Positions 24,546 to 33,396 of a stretch of DNA of 58,003 nucleotides are shown in pieces. Position 1 is the first letter of the stretch, and each line of letters starts with the position of its first letter. Source of the DNA: a bacterium (GTDB taxonomy: Bacteria; SM23-81; DAOVCL01); NCBI GenBank assembly GCA_029932675.1, contig JAOZPP010000012.1, forward strand, positions 2,096-60,098, read 5' to 3'. The notes under the pieces were generated by a model that was not told the DNA's origin, made no database searches, and saw only the letters and a list, made by a program, of their open reading frames with translations. The position numbers were made by a program, and so were the translations under genes.

Positions 24546-24667
24546 TGAACATTTCCTCCCTCTCTATTTAAACTTGGCCTTTACGGCCAGTAATAGCCTT
24601 TTTCAACGGAATAATGAGTAGAGCCCCTCCTCCATTGGGGTATCCTCAGGGGGGGGCTTTTCCCTAT
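24546..24667 (-). promoter_or_regulatory. rpsA leader with two hairpins
   Basis: The 122-bp gap between plsC and rpsA holds an AGCCCC...GGGGCT stem (24617-24660 region) without a T-run on the minus strand, and a smaller TGGCC-GTAAA-GGCCA stem near the rpsA start. Either could adjust the output of rpsA relative to the upstream genes, as S1 is self-regulated in other bacteria. No strong promoter is visible. Confidence 0.3.
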
Positions 24668-25252
24668 TTAAGAAGAGTCCCTTAGTTCCCCTATCTTTTT
24701 CATTATCTCCTTGGTGAAATCCCGATAATCCCCCCTTCCTGGTCTTAGCGGCTGGCCAAAGCTAATCAGCAGCCTTCTCCTCCGGAGGAGAGCTTGGCCC
24801 AAATGGTCTGAGTTTTTGATAAAGGCCGGAACAACAGGAACACTTGCTTTAAGGGCAATTAAACCAACTCCTGATCTGGCTTTTCCTAACTTTCCTCCTC
24901 TTTGCCTTCCTCCTTCAGGAAAGAGGAGGAGGGCATGACCGGACCGCAGAAGCTTTATCGCCCAACCTATGGCTTCTTTGCTTATCCGATTTCTCTTCAG
25001 AGGAAATGCGTGATAGGCCTTGATCAGGGCAGCGAAAACCTTCTGACGAAAGAGTTCCTCCTTGGCTAGATAATAAGGTTCCCTCCTACAGACCGCTCCA
25101 ATAAACGGTGGATCGGCCAAGGAAATATGATTGGCGGCGATAATCACCCCCCCTCGGGGGGGGATGTTCTCCCTCCCCTTTACCTTGAGGCCAAAGGCTA
25201 TCCAAAGCACCAATCTGAGAAAGAGCTGGCTAAGCCAATAATAGGTGCTCAT
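24668..25252 (-). CDS. plsC: 1-acyl-glycerol-3-phosphate acyltransferase PlsC-like
   Basis: 194 residues. The HX4D motif is NHISLADPPF, followed by LAKEELF, PLKRNRI and the FPEGGRQRGG substrate motif, in the order of the PlsC family. It makes phosphatidic acid from lysophosphatidic acid at the inner membrane. An N-terminal hydrophobic stretch fits membrane association. It overlaps cmk by 4 bp. Confidence 0.85.
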   Translation of the reverse strand: MSTYYWLSQLFLRLVLWIAFGLKVKGRENIPPRGGVIIAANHISLADPPFIGAVCRREPYYLAKEELFRQKVFAALIKAYHAFPLKRNRISKEAIGWAIKLLRSGHALLLFPEGGRQRGGKLGKARSGVGLIALKASVPVVPAFIKNSDHLGQALLRRRRLLISFGQPLRPGRGDYRDFTKEIMKKIGELRDSS

Positions 25253-25917
25253 CCCCTCCCTTTTACCAGGTTCAAAACGGCTTCCACCTCCTCCTCAATA
25301 TTTAAGGTGGTGGTATCGATGAGGATGGCATCCTCTGCCTTTTTCAAAGGACTATCCTTCCTTTGGGTGTCCAACTTGTCTCTGGCGGCAAGGGCGACCA
25401 ACTGATCATCGAGGGAGGAATCGATTCCCTTCTCCTTCAGCTCCTTCATCCTTCGCCTGGCTCTTTCCCTGAGATCGGCATCAAGATAGATCTTTAGATC
25501 AGCATGGGGAAAGACCACTGTGCCAATATCCCTTCCCTCCACCACTACTCCTCCCTTTTCTCCAATCTCCCTCTGCTTGGCCACCATTATCTTCCTGACC
25601 CTTGGATGTTGAGAGACGAGGGAGACCATTCCACTTACCTGAGGAGCCCTTATCTCTTGGCTTACCTCCTCTCCGTTCATAAAGACCTTGAGCCTCCCAT
25701 CCTCAAGGGTGAGATTAAGCTCTAAAGAAGAGGCCAAGCGGCAGAGCTCATCCTCATCTTCTCCATCGATTCCCTGACGAAGTGCCTTTAAGGTAAGGGC
25801 CCGATACATAGCCCCGGTGTCCAGATAAATATAACCCAGCCTCTGGGCCACCAAGCGGGCAGTTGTGCTCTTCCCAGAGCCTGCTGGCCCATCAATTGCT
25901 ATTATCAACCCCTTCAT
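25249..25917 (-). CDS. cmk: Cytidylate kinase
   Basis: 222 residues. The N-terminal P-loop IDGPAGSGKSTTARLVA, LDTGAMYRALT and the EGRDIGTVVFP stretch identify CMP/dCMP kinase, which makes CDP from CMP with ATP. The length is standard. It overlaps rluB by 26 bp and plsC by 4 bp, inside one operon. Confidence 0.93.
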   Translation of the reverse strand: MKGLIIAIDGPAGSGKSTTARLVAQRLGYIYLDTGAMYRALTLKALRQGIDGEDEDELCRLASSLELNLTLEDGRLKVFMNGEEVSQEIRAPQVSGMVSLVSQHPRVRKIMVAKQREIGEKGGVVVEGRDIGTVVFPHADLKIYLDADLRERARRRMKELKEKGIDSSLDDQLVALAARDKLDTQRKDSPLKKAEDAILIDTTTLNIEEEVEAVLNLVKGRG

Positions 25918-26647
25918 CCCTTAAGCCAACCTCTTCCTTTAACCTTCTGATCTCCTCTGCGGTGAGTTTCCTCCATCTTCCCTCTTTCAGATCCCCTAAT
26001 TTAAGCCCATTGAAGCTGATCCTTTTTAAACCCAAAACCCTATATCCAATGGAGTTGAATATCCTCTTTATCTCCCTCTTCTTCCCCTCTTTGAGAGCAA
26101 TCTCTACTAAAGTTTCCTTCCCCTGGAGGTTAGTCCACTTCAGCACCTGAGGTTTAACCAGAGTTCCCCCGTCCAGTTTCACTCCCGAACTGATCAGCTC
26201 CAGCTTCTTTTTTTCGATAATCCCCCCTATATGTACTAAGTATTTCCTCTCCACTTCCCATCTTGGGTGGAGGAGTCGATGGGCTAAAACTCCGTCGTTG
26301 GTGAGGAGGAGGAGCCCTTGGGAGTCGTAATCCAACCTTCCTACAGGAAAGATCCCCTGGGGTGCACCTTTTAAAAGATCAAATATCGTCGGACGACCAA
26401 ACGGATCCGCGGAGGCAACTAAAAATCCCTTTGGTTTGTGAAAGAGGAGGTAGATAGGTTTGAACTCTCCTTTTATTTCCCTATTGTCTACCCAGACCCT
26501 CTCCCTCTGGGGGTCAATCAACTTCCCTGGAGAACTGACCCACTCCTCCCCTACCCTCACCCTCCCCTGCAGGATGAGCCTATCAGCCTCCCTCCTGGAG
26601 GCTATGCCCATGCGGGATAGAAATCTGTTTAGCCTCAACTTGGCCAC
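25892..26647 (-). CDS. rluB: rRNA pseudouridine synthase, RsuA/RluB family
   Basis: 251 residues. An N-terminal S4 RNA-binding domain (LNRFLSRMGIASRREADRLI) is followed by the catalytic domain with VGRLDYDSQGLLLLTNDG, whose Asp is the nucleophile. RluB modifies 23S rRNA, RsuA 16S; position beside scpB supports RluB. The start overlaps scpB by 65 bp, so translation is probably coupled. Confidence 0.85.
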   Translation of the reverse strand: MAKLRLNRFLSRMGIASRREADRLILQGRVRVGEEWVSSPGKLIDPQRERVWVDNREIKGEFKPIYLLFHKPKGFLVASADPFGRPTIFDLLKGAPQGIFPVGRLDYDSQGLLLLTNDGVLAHRLLHPRWEVERKYLVHIGGIIEKKKLELISSGVKLDGGTLVKPQVLKWTNLQGKETLVEIALKEGKKREIKRIFNSIGYRVLGLKRISFNGLKLGDLKEGRWRKLTAEEIRRLKEEVGLRDEGVDNSN

Positions 26648-27164
26648 GGTCGGAGAATTCCTTCCATCCAGGGAGATCTGAGAGCCTCCTTAACCCAAAA
26701 TATCTGAGAAAGGCTTTGGAAGTTCCATAAAGAAACGGCCTCCCTAATGATTTCTCCCTCCCCTTGATCTGAATAAGCCCCCTCTCTAAGAGGGTTTTGA
26801 GCACACCGTCGGAGCAAACCCCCCTTATGGCCTCAATCTGAAGCCGATTGATCGGCCCCTTGTAAGCGATAATAGCTAAGGTCTCCAATGCCTGTCGAGA
26901 GAGCTTCCGCCTCTTCTCGGCAACAAGCCTTTCTATCCAGGGGGCCAGATGGGGGAGCGTATAAAATTGGTAGCCACCGGCAATCTCCTGGATGCGAAAG
27001 CCTCTCCCCCCCTTTTGATATTCTGTGTTCAATTCTGCCACTATCCTCCCAATGCGGTTGGATTTAATACCTCCCACCAGATCGCTTAGCTTTTGAGAGG
27101 ATAGGGGTGAGGTGGCCGCAAAGAGGAGAGCTTCGATCACTTGCTTCAGCTCTTCATCTCTCAT
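26583..27164 (-). CDS. scpB: Segregation and condensation protein B
   Basis: 193 residues with two winged-helix units (EALLFAATSPLSSQKL and ALETLAIIAYKGPINRLQIE with IRGVCSDGVLKTLLERG). ScpB dimerises and binds ScpA to form the non-SMC part of the bacterial condensin that compacts the chromosome. The partner SMC is not in the window. It overlaps scpA by 4 bp and rluB by 65 bp. Confidence 0.92.
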   Translation of the reverse strand: MRDEELKQVIEALLFAATSPLSSQKLSDLVGGIKSNRIGRIVAELNTEYQKGGRGFRIQEIAGGYQFYTLPHLAPWIERLVAEKRRKLSRQALETLAIIAYKGPINRLQIEAIRGVCSDGVLKTLLERGLIQIKGREKSLGRPFLYGTSKAFLRYFGLRRLSDLPGWKEFSDRGQVEAKQISIPHGHSLQEGG

Positions 27165-27868
27165 CCTGAGAAGGGGCAGATGAGTATCTCGCCGAAAGGG
27201 GTTTCCTGCCTAAGGGTAATGCGTTTCTGCTTAGCCAACTCCAGAATGGCCACAAATACGAGGATCAACGCTATTCTCCTTGGATCTTGATGGATAAGTT
27301 CAGTAAATCTGATCTGCCTCCTCTCCTCCAAGAGCCTGAGCAGAAGATCCATCTTCTCCCTCAGGGTTGCCTCTTCTGGAGATATTAGGTGAGCACTGGT
27401 TTTGGGAACCTTATTTAGAATCTCTCGCAGGGTCCGCCAAAGGAGAAAAGGGGTTAACCCCTCTTCTGGTTCATCTCCCCAGGGGGTAGATACTCCCCCT
27501 CGGGGGTAAAGGCGAGAGCTTTTCTCCTCTAACCCTCTGAGGTTTTCGGCCAATTCCTTAAATTTCTTGTATTCTTTGAGCATCTCCACCAGCTCTCTCC
27601 GGGGGTCATCTTCCGGCAGATCATCCCCCTTCGGCCGAGGGAGAAGCATCTCTGCTTTTATCCTTAATAAGGTAGCGGCCATAACTAAGAACTCACCGGC
27701 AAACTCAAGGTTCAAGGACCTCATAAATTTAATATATTCAAGGTATTGATCGGTTATCCGAGCTATGGGAATGTCAGATATCTCTACTTGCTCTGCCTTT
27801 ATCAGATGCAAGAGGAGGTCCAGAGGCCCCTGAAAGAAACCTAATTTAACTTGGTAGTCCTCTACCAT
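27161..27868 (-). CDS. scpA: Segregation and condensation protein A
   Basis: 235 residues. The signature FQGPLDLLLHLIKAEQVEI opens the protein, followed by LEFAGEFLVMAATLLRIKAEMLL, and the C-terminus is a winged helix (FVAILELAKQKRITLRQ) as in kleisins. ScpA bridges SMC heads with ScpB. It overlaps trpS by 7 bp. Confidence 0.93.
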   Translation of the reverse strand: MVEDYQVKLGFFQGPLDLLLHLIKAEQVEISDIPIARITDQYLEYIKFMRSLNLEFAGEFLVMAATLLRIKAEMLLPRPKGDDLPEDDPRRELVEMLKEYKKFKELAENLRGLEEKSSRLYPRGGVSTPWGDEPEEGLTPFLLWRTLREILNKVPKTSAHLISPEEATLREKMDLLLRLLEERRQIRFTELIHQDPRRIALILVFVAILELAKQKRITLRQETPFGEILICPFSG

Positions 27869-28854
27869 GAAACCACCCCCAATTTCATTGCCTCCCTCAC
27901 CTCAGCCATAGTTGAGGAGGCTACCTCCCTCGCCCTTTTGGCTCCCTGGTGGAGGATATCCTCCACCAGGGAGATATCTTTTTCCAACTCAGCCCTCTTT
28001 TCTCTAAAGGGATAAAGAAAATCGCTCAGTCGTTGGGCAAGGTCCCTCTTGCAGTCCACGCAGCCTAAGGCCCCACTGCGGCACTCGTTTTCAATCTTAG
28101 GAATATGGGTGGGGTTGAACTTCTGGTGGTAGACGAAGATCGTGCAGATTTCGGGATGACCAGGATCGTTTCTGTAGATCTTCTGGGGGTCGGTTATGGC
28201 TGACATTACCTTTTTGCTAATCTGTTCTGGGGGATCCGAGAGGAGGATTGTGTTCCCAACTGACTTGCTCATCCTCTTCCCATCTGTCCCTGGCAACCTG
28301 GCGAACTTGGTAAGCTTTGCCTCAGGCTCGGGGAAAACTTGTCCATAGAGGCCGTTAAATCGCCTGGCTATCTCCCTGGCCAGTTCAATATGAGGAACTT
28401 GGTCCTCGCCTACGGGCACCAGATCTGCCTTATAGATAAGGATATCTGCTGCTTGGAGTACGGGATAACCAAAATGACCGAAGGAGATTCTTCCCTCCAA
28501 ATTAAGATCCCTTATCTGTTCCTTAAGGGTGGGGTTCCTCTCCAGCCTGGAGGTGCTGATCAACATAGAGAAGAGGAGGAAGAGCTCGGCATGCTCCTTG
28601 ATCTGGGATTGGACGAAGATGGGACTGAGTTGGGGGTCGATCCCGGCAGCAATCCAGTCGATGACCATATCTATTGTATTCTGATGAAGATCGTCTGTAT
28701 TCAAATCGGTAGTGAGGGCATGCCAGTCGGCCACCAAGTGGAAGTTCTCATATTCACCCTGAAGCCTCACCCAGTTCTCCAATGCTCCCACATAATTGCC
28801 TAAATGCATCCTGCCCGTAGGCCTCATCCCGCTCAGTATCCTCTTTTTTTTCAT
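27862..28854 (-). CDS. trpS: Tryptophanyl-tRNA synthetase
   Basis: 330 residues, the usual length. Class I motifs are GMRPTGRMHLGNYVGALENW (HIGH-type) near the start and KMSKSVGN mid-protein. It charges tRNA-Trp. It follows the HNH gene by 16 bp and begins the segregation block. A CysXXCys-type site (ECRSGALGCVDCKRDLA) resembles that in thermophile enzymes; its role is uncertain. Confidence 0.94.
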   Translation of the reverse strand: MKKKRILSGMRPTGRMHLGNYVGALENWVRLQGEYENFHLVADWHALTTDLNTDDLHQNTIDMVIDWIAAGIDPQLSPIFVQSQIKEHAELFLLFSMLISTSRLERNPTLKEQIRDLNLEGRISFGHFGYPVLQAADILIYKADLVPVGEDQVPHIELAREIARRFNGLYGQVFPEPEAKLTKFARLPGTDGKRMSKSVGNTILLSDPPEQISKKVMSAITDPQKIYRNDPGHPEICTIFVYHQKFNPTHIPKIENECRSGALGCVDCKRDLAQRLSDFLYPFREKRAELEKDISLVEDILHQGAKRAREVASSTMAEVREAMKLGVVSW

Positions 28855-28870
28855 AAATTTAGCTCCCTCG

Positions 28871-29374
28871 TTAGTCCATGAAAAGATATGGCTTCCACTT
28901 TATATCGGCAACACCGATGAAATTTTGGATATAAGTGATAAATGTGGGTTTGGTTGGAGGCCGAAGGAGTTTCATCCCTGCCTCCTCGGGGGAGCGATTC
29001 CCCTTCCTGTTGTTACAATCTGTACAGGCGCAGCATAGGTTTTCCCAGATATCCTTCCCGCCAAGTCTCCGCGGGATGACATGATCCACGGTAAGGGGCT
29101 TGCTTGTACTCCCACAATACTGACATCTGAATCCATCCCTCTTTAATACGTTTCGACGAGAGAGGACTATCCTCCTCATTGGGCGAGAGACAAAGAATAT
29201 CAGCCTCACCACACTGGGGAGGGGATAGACCAGCGATACGGAATGGACGAACCTTCCATCCTCCTCCACTATCTCCGCCTTACCGAGGAAGATAAGAATA
29301 ATGGCCCTTTTGGCTGTGCATACCCCCAAGGGCTCGTAGTTTTGGTTTAAGACTAAAACCCTTCTCTCTAACAT
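28871..29374 (-). CDS. HNH endonuclease-domain protein
   Basis: 167 residues of a widespread family beginning LVLNQNYEPLGVCTAKRAI. The C-terminal half has an HNH fold: CQYCG, DHVIPRR, ENLCCACTDCNNRKG, giving two Cys pairs for zinc and the catalytic His. Family members are nearly universal in some phyla and their target is unknown, so a restriction role should not be assumed. It is the first gene of the trpS-rpsA operon, with promoter at 29442-29470. Confidence 0.85.
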   Translation of the reverse strand: MLERRVLVLNQNYEPLGVCTAKRAIILIFLGKAEIVEEDGRFVHSVSLVYPLPSVVRLIFFVSRPMRRIVLSRRNVLKRDGFRCQYCGSTSKPLTVDHVIPRRLGGKDIWENLCCACTDCNNRKGNRSPEEAGMKLLRPPTKPTFITYIQNFIGVADIKWKPYLFMD

Positions 29375-29441
29375 AGGTAAAGAATCTTAAAGATGGAACG
29401 AGGGTAGAGCTTCCTCAAGGTCAAAAATCGTTGGAAAGTTT

Positions 29442-29470
29442 AAAATAACAAATACCCCCATTGATGTCAA
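29442..29470 (-). promoter_or_regulatory. Sigma-70-type promoter for the HNH-trpS operon
   Basis: TTGACA (29470-29465), 17 bp, TATTTT (29447-29442), 68 bp before the HNH start codon. The spacing is ideal and the -10 box has two consensus changes. Confidence 0.65.
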
Positions 29471-29707
29471 CAACTTTCCCGCTGAGGCCTGGTGAGGGTC
29501 CCGTTTGATCTGAGGAGGTTGCTAACTTAGCCTACAGATCGGGGTGAATAGCGGATTCAAATACGCAAGAAGCTCTAAGTCAACTATATTGGCGGGGTGG
29601 GGGGGTCGTCATTATTGTCACATTATCTTGGATTAGCGCTCGGAGATTCGCGGGAGATATTGTAGGGAGAAGAGAGGGGTGCTGCCAGCTCGGGAGGGGT
29701 TTGATCC

Positions 29708-29744
29708 AAAAAACGAAGAGAGGCGAACTATCGGTTCGCCTCTC
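29708..29744 (-). terminator. Intrinsic terminator of the candidate sRNA
   Basis: Minus strand GAGAGGCGAAC, CGATA, GTTCGCCTCTC (11 perfect pairs), then TTCG and six T. Its T-run is only on the minus strand, so transcription comes from the activator side. Confidence 0.85.
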
Positions 29745-29828
29745 GAAGATCGGCGAGTTTTCGGCTTCCGCACAAAGCCACGGGAGAAAAACGAAAGCTT
29801 ACTCACCCGCCTAATTTTAATTTACGAT
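29708..29828 (-). ncRNA. Candidate sigma-54-dependent small RNA, about 121 nt
   Basis: This is the interval between the predicted start 12 bp after the -12 box (29828) and the terminator T-run. It contains no credible coding frame. Visible pairings are GGCTT-(7 nt)-AAGCC, a CGGG...CCCG stem, and the long terminator hairpin. It is transcribed in the same direction as the sigma-54 activator that ends 234 bp upstream. No known RNA family was recognised. Confidence 0.55.
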
Positions 29829-29838
29829 TTTACAGAGT

Positions 29839-29855
29839 AGCAAAATTTATGCCAA
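29839..29855 (-). promoter_or_regulatory. Sigma-54 (-24/-12) promoter
   Basis: TTGGCAT-AAATT-TTGCT on the minus strand: GG (29853-29852), exactly 10 bp, GC (29841-29840). It differs from the TTGGCAC-N5-TTGCW consensus by one base in the -24 box. The next gene transcribed is the activator itself upstream, and the sRNA downstream. Confidence 0.75.
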
Positions 29856-29966
29856 CTTTAAGAATTAATGAAAAAAAGTTTCAGAGATATAATACATTGA
29901 TTTAAAAGGAGTTGAAGATAGGAGGGTGCAGTCCATCTGTAAGGAAGGACAATCGGAACGGGTGAA

Positions 29967-29986
29967 GTTCGTCAAATTTGGCGAAC
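29967..29986. promoter_or_regulatory. Likely activator-binding palindrome (UAS)
   Basis: GTTCG-T-CAAATTTG-G-CGAAC, a 20-bp palindrome with one mismatched pair. It lies about 140-160 bp upstream of the predicted sigma-54 start, the usual distance for enhancer-binding activators, and 76 bp after the activator gene. It has no T-run, so it is not a terminator. Confidence 0.5.
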
Positions 29987-30061
29987 TGGGGCGTGGCAAC
30001 AAAATTTCTCTTCTATAATTTCTTGTTTTGCAAAAAATTACAGAATCGCCACTAATGACGA

Positions 30062-33040
30062 TTAAGAGTAATCCTTCTCTAACTCATATTTCCTCATCTT
30101 TCTCCTCAGGGTGGCCTCAGGGATATCTAAGATCATCGCTGCCTTTGTCTTTACCCAATTGCTCTTCTGGAGAGCCTTTAAGATGTTCTCCTTTTCAAAT
30201 TTAGCCAACTGATGGGGTAGGGACCCAGCCAACTGTTCATCAGATGGCAGGGATTGTGACCTCAGAGTTGGAGAGAGGTGCTCTGGTGTGACAAAATTCT
30301 CCTCAGAGGCCAAGATCGTTGCTCTCTCCACCTCATTCCTTAATTGTCTTACATTCCCTGGCCACTCATAGGCAGTGAGGAGATCCATTGCCTCCTTGGT
30401 TACCCCCTTTATATTTCCCCCTCTCTTTTTAGTGAAAAACTCCAGGAAGTGGTAGATAAGGGGGGGAATATCTTCCTTCCTCTCCCTTAAGGGAGGAAGC
30501 TCTATCTCCACCCCAGCAAGCCTAAAGTAGAGATCCTGACGGAACCGGCCAGCCTCTACCTCCCTGGCTAAATCTTTGTTCGTAGCCGAAATTACCCTTA
30601 CCTCCACCTTCCGACATCTCGTCTCCCCCAACCTCCTTACCTCCATCTCCTCCAAAACCCGGAGCAGTTTGGCCTGGAGCCATTCGCTGGCATTGGCCAC
30701 CTCATCCAGGAAGAGGGTTCCCCCATCGGCCTCCTCAAATAGTCCCCTTTTGTCACTAATAGCATTGGTGAATGATCCCTTCTTGTGGCCAAAGAACTCG
30801 CTCTCCAAGAGGGTATCTGTGAAGGCAGCGCAGTTTACCGGCACAAACTTTTTCCCCCTCCTCTGGCTGCTATAGTGAATTGCCCTGGCCATCAGCTCTT
30901 TCCCGGTTCCCGTCTCACCTTGGAGAAGGATAGGGAGGGATGAATCCCTAAACCTTTGAGCAGTTCTTAGAGCTTCCTCCATCTGAGGATTGACGGTAAT
31001 TATGTTCCCAAATCCATATTTCTCCTCCAACCTCTCTCTTAAATAGAGGTTTTCCTTTAAGAGTTCCTCCTTCTGTAGCTCAGCAACCTTAAGCTGGAGT
31101 ATATCGGCAGCAAGAACGAAGAAATTCAGGTCCTTCTGATCAAATGGTGCATGATGCCCGGTCTGAATGCGATCGAGGTAAAAGATACCCTCCATACAGG
31201 TCTCGCCAAAGGGGAAGGCCATAAAAGACCCCACTTTCCCCTTCTTCAAAGTGGAGAAGACCTTGTTGCAGGCCACTGAGGTGCAGATATATGGTTGACC
31301 TGGAGTAATAATTTGTCCCTCCAGGTTCTCTAAGTAACTGAGGAGGAAATCCGCCTCTGAAGAGCTCAGCCCAATTTTACTCAGCAGGGCGAGATCGCTG
31401 TTGGAATTTGTGCGATATGCTATAAACCCCCTTTCTGCATTGACCCTCTCAGCGAGGAAGTGGAGCAGAAGGTCCATATCCTCAGGTGAGATATGGTTTA
31501 ACTTGTCTAAAGCCGCCCGCTCCTCCCTGACCAGAAGGGAAGAGGAAGCCAATCTTTCCTCCATTTTAGCCCTTAAGGTAAGTATCTCCTGAAGGCCATC
31601 CTTTTCGCTTATCTTCTTGAAAATCTTCTCTGCAGTCTCTAAGGGGCCAAGGGCCTGATCAGGGTTTGTTCCATTCATCTGAGCTTTCGCCAATTCGATC
31701 TCCACCAATCCTTCTTCGTAATGAGCTTGCAGCCCCTGGAATATCCTTCTGGCCTCCTTCAACTCCTCTATAGTTTCCCTTCTCTTCTGGTCTTCCTGCG
31801 GAGAAAGGAGGAGGAACCTACTCTCTTCGAGGAGTGTCTTCCCCAGCTCAAACCTCTCCCCAATCGATTTGAAAATTTTAACAGCCCTTCTAAAGTTTGT
31901 CAAGGTCAGCTTATTATTGCCCTCTGCCTTAGAGATTAGGGCCAAGACCCGATAGCAACAGCCCTCTTCAAATTTATCCTTTAAGGCGAGGGAGATCTTT
32001 AAAGCCTCCTGGACACACTTTTCAGCCTCCGCAAGATCTTTCCCCTCGAGGATGAGGAGTTCTGCCCTCCTCCTCTGAACCTGATTAATCAGATCCCCTT
32101 GAGGAGCCAACTTTCTCCCTATCTCCAACGTTCTCCGGTAATAGTTTTTGGCTTGGTCAAAGTTTCCCCTTTCCTTAGCTAAATCGCCCAGGGACTCTAA
32201 GCTCATCGCCTCTTCCCTCCTTAGCTGGTGGCTAAGTGAGAGGTGGAAAGCCTTACGGATGAATTCCTCAGCCTTCTCCCACCTTCTCTGAATCAGGTAG
32301 AGCCTCCCTAAGGAGAGGTAACCCTTGACAATCGGAAGAGCCTCCCCTATCTTTAGTTTGAGTTCTAAGCTTGATTCGAGGAAGTTAAGGGCTTTCTCCC
32401 AATTTCCCTTCTTTCTATAGAGGGTGCCTAAATTTCCCTTTATGGCAGCTCTCTCCCTCTCCCAGTCCAGAGGGCAGACCTTTAGCCCCTTCTGAAGGTA
32501 ATTTAACGCTTCCCTCCACTCTGAAGAGATAAAAGCTATCTGAGCTAAGCTATTTATAGCTTTGAGCATTCCCTTCTTGTTGTTGATCAACCGAAAGGAG
32601 GATAGGCTGTCCTCAAAGTGTTCCTTCGCTTGCCTCAGATCACCAGTGCGGATTAAGACCTTCCCTAAGCAGTGTTTTACCTCTGCCAGAAGCCCATGCT
32701 CACCTGTGGGGAGGAGTTTCTCCAGGAGGCTTTGGGCGATTTCCTTTGCCTGTTCATATTCCCCCAGTTCCAATCTTAGGTTGGCCTCTAAGAGAAGCAA
32801 CTTATAGAGGGCCTTTTGGGAACAGATCGATTTTTCTACCCTCCCGATTTGCCTCAGAGCATAACGAAATTTACCCATCCGGAAGAGGCAATCAGCCAAT
32901 TCTAAATTCACCTTCGCCCTTGCTTGGGGAGGGATATCAGCCATCTGCAGGGCCCTTCTATATCCCTGACAGGCCCTTTGATAGTTCCCCAACGCCGCTT
33001 GTTTTCGAGATTCCCTGGTTAACCTTTCAAATTCCTCCAT
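30062..33040 (-). CDS. Sigma-54-dependent activator with TPR and GAF-like sensor
   Basis: 992 residues. Residues 1-470 form a long row of TPRs (GNYQRACQGYRRALQ and many more), followed by a coiled linker, a GAF-like domain (about 500-640, with ERGFIAYR) and a linker helix. The AAA+ core has Walker A GETGTGKELMARAIH near 709, the sigma-54 contact loop GSFTNA near 753 in place of the common GAFTGA, LFLDEV and an arginine-rich sensor II. A Fis-type helix-turn-helix (ENILKALQ ... KTKAAMILDIPEATLRRKMR) ends the protein. It binds DNA and remodels sigma-54 polymerase; the signal could be a protein sensed by the TPRs. No receiver domain exists. It follows the small secreted protein by 15 bp. Confidence 0.88.
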   Translation of the reverse strand: MEEFERLTRESRKQAALGNYQRACQGYRRALQMADIPPQARAKVNLELADCLFRMGKFRYALRQIGRVEKSICSQKALYKLLLLEANLRLELGEYEQAKEIAQSLLEKLLPTGEHGLLAEVKHCLGKVLIRTGDLRQAKEHFEDSLSSFRLINNKKGMLKAINSLAQIAFISSEWREALNYLQKGLKVCPLDWERERAAIKGNLGTLYRKKGNWEKALNFLESSLELKLKIGEALPIVKGYLSLGRLYLIQRRWEKAEEFIRKAFHLSLSHQLRREEAMSLESLGDLAKERGNFDQAKNYYRRTLEIGRKLAPQGDLINQVQRRRAELLILEGKDLAEAEKCVQEALKISLALKDKFEEGCCYRVLALISKAEGNNKLTLTNFRRAVKIFKSIGERFELGKTLLEESRFLLLSPQEDQKRRETIEELKEARRIFQGLQAHYEEGLVEIELAKAQMNGTNPDQALGPLETAEKIFKKISEKDGLQEILTLRAKMEERLASSSLLVREERAALDKLNHISPEDMDLLLHFLAERVNAERGFIAYRTNSNSDLALLSKIGLSSSEADFLLSYLENLEGQIITPGQPYICTSVACNKVFSTLKKGKVGSFMAFPFGETCMEGIFYLDRIQTGHHAPFDQKDLNFFVLAADILQLKVAELQKEELLKENLYLRERLEEKYGFGNIITVNPQMEEALRTAQRFRDSSLPILLQGETGTGKELMARAIHYSSQRRGKKFVPVNCAAFTDTLLESEFFGHKKGSFTNAISDKRGLFEEADGGTLFLDEVANASEWLQAKLLRVLEEMEVRRLGETRCRKVEVRVISATNKDLAREVEAGRFRQDLYFRLAGVEIELPPLRERKEDIPPLIYHFLEFFTKKRGGNIKGVTKEAMDLLTAYEWPGNVRQLRNEVERATILASEENFVTPEHLSPTLRSQSLPSDEQLAGSLPHQLAKFEKENILKALQKSNWVKTKAAMILDIPEATLRRKMRKYELEKDYS

Positions 33041-33055
33041 CTCTGACTCCCCCGA

Positions 33056-33370
33056 CTATCTCCAAAGGGAGAGGAGAAAATATTTCACTCGAGACCAAAA
33101 GGAAAGTTGTCTTCTCCCCCTCAGCGGGCCCCCCTGGTCCACAGCTCTTTTCAGGGATGTGGAGGATCGCCCAGTGATAGTGCCAGAGATTGAATATATG
33201 GTGGAGCTGGTATCTGGGCGAACATGTCCCTCCACTGTTTGGCTGTAGATGTCATCCCAAGGTTCAGCCTCATTGTAGTCATTCCCGTCGGACCCAGAGC
33301 TGGAGAAGGAAAGGGATCCCCATCCCAAAAGCAAAAAGGTTATTACCAGTAGTAACCCTTTCTTCATCAT
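33056..33370 (-). CDS. Small secreted protein of unknown function
   Basis: 104 residues. A clear signal peptide (GLLLVITFLLLGWGSL) is followed by a Ser/Asp/Gly-rich stretch and a basic C-terminus ending SVKYFL-type hydrophobic residues (SRVKYFLLSLWR). GAGGAG lies 5 nt before the ATG. It is the first gene of the activator operon and has its own promoter. No family recognised. It could be an exported signal sensed by the activator. Confidence 0.65.
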   Translation of the reverse strand: MMKKGLLLVITFLLLGWGSLSFSSSGSDGNDYNEAEPWDDIYSQTVEGHVRPDTSSTIYSISGTITGRSSTSLKRAVDQGGPLRGRRQLSFWSRVKYFLLSLWR

Positions 33371-33396
33371 GACATCTCCTCAAAGTTTTCAACTAA

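Noticed and set aside
24617-24660. Strong terminator between plsC and rpsA
   Set aside because: The stem is GC-rich but has no T-run on the minus strand, so it is better read as a leader hairpin.
29650-29804. A minus-strand 57-codon GTG frame (VSKLSFF...) crossing the sRNA and terminator
   Set aside because: It reads through the terminator hairpin, has no ribosome-binding site and an unnatural, Arg/Ser-rich composition.
29750-29815. Possible cyclic-di-GMP riboswitch on the plus strand (CACAAAGCCACGGG)
   Set aside because: Only one of the conserved blocks is present, and no gene lies downstream on that strand.
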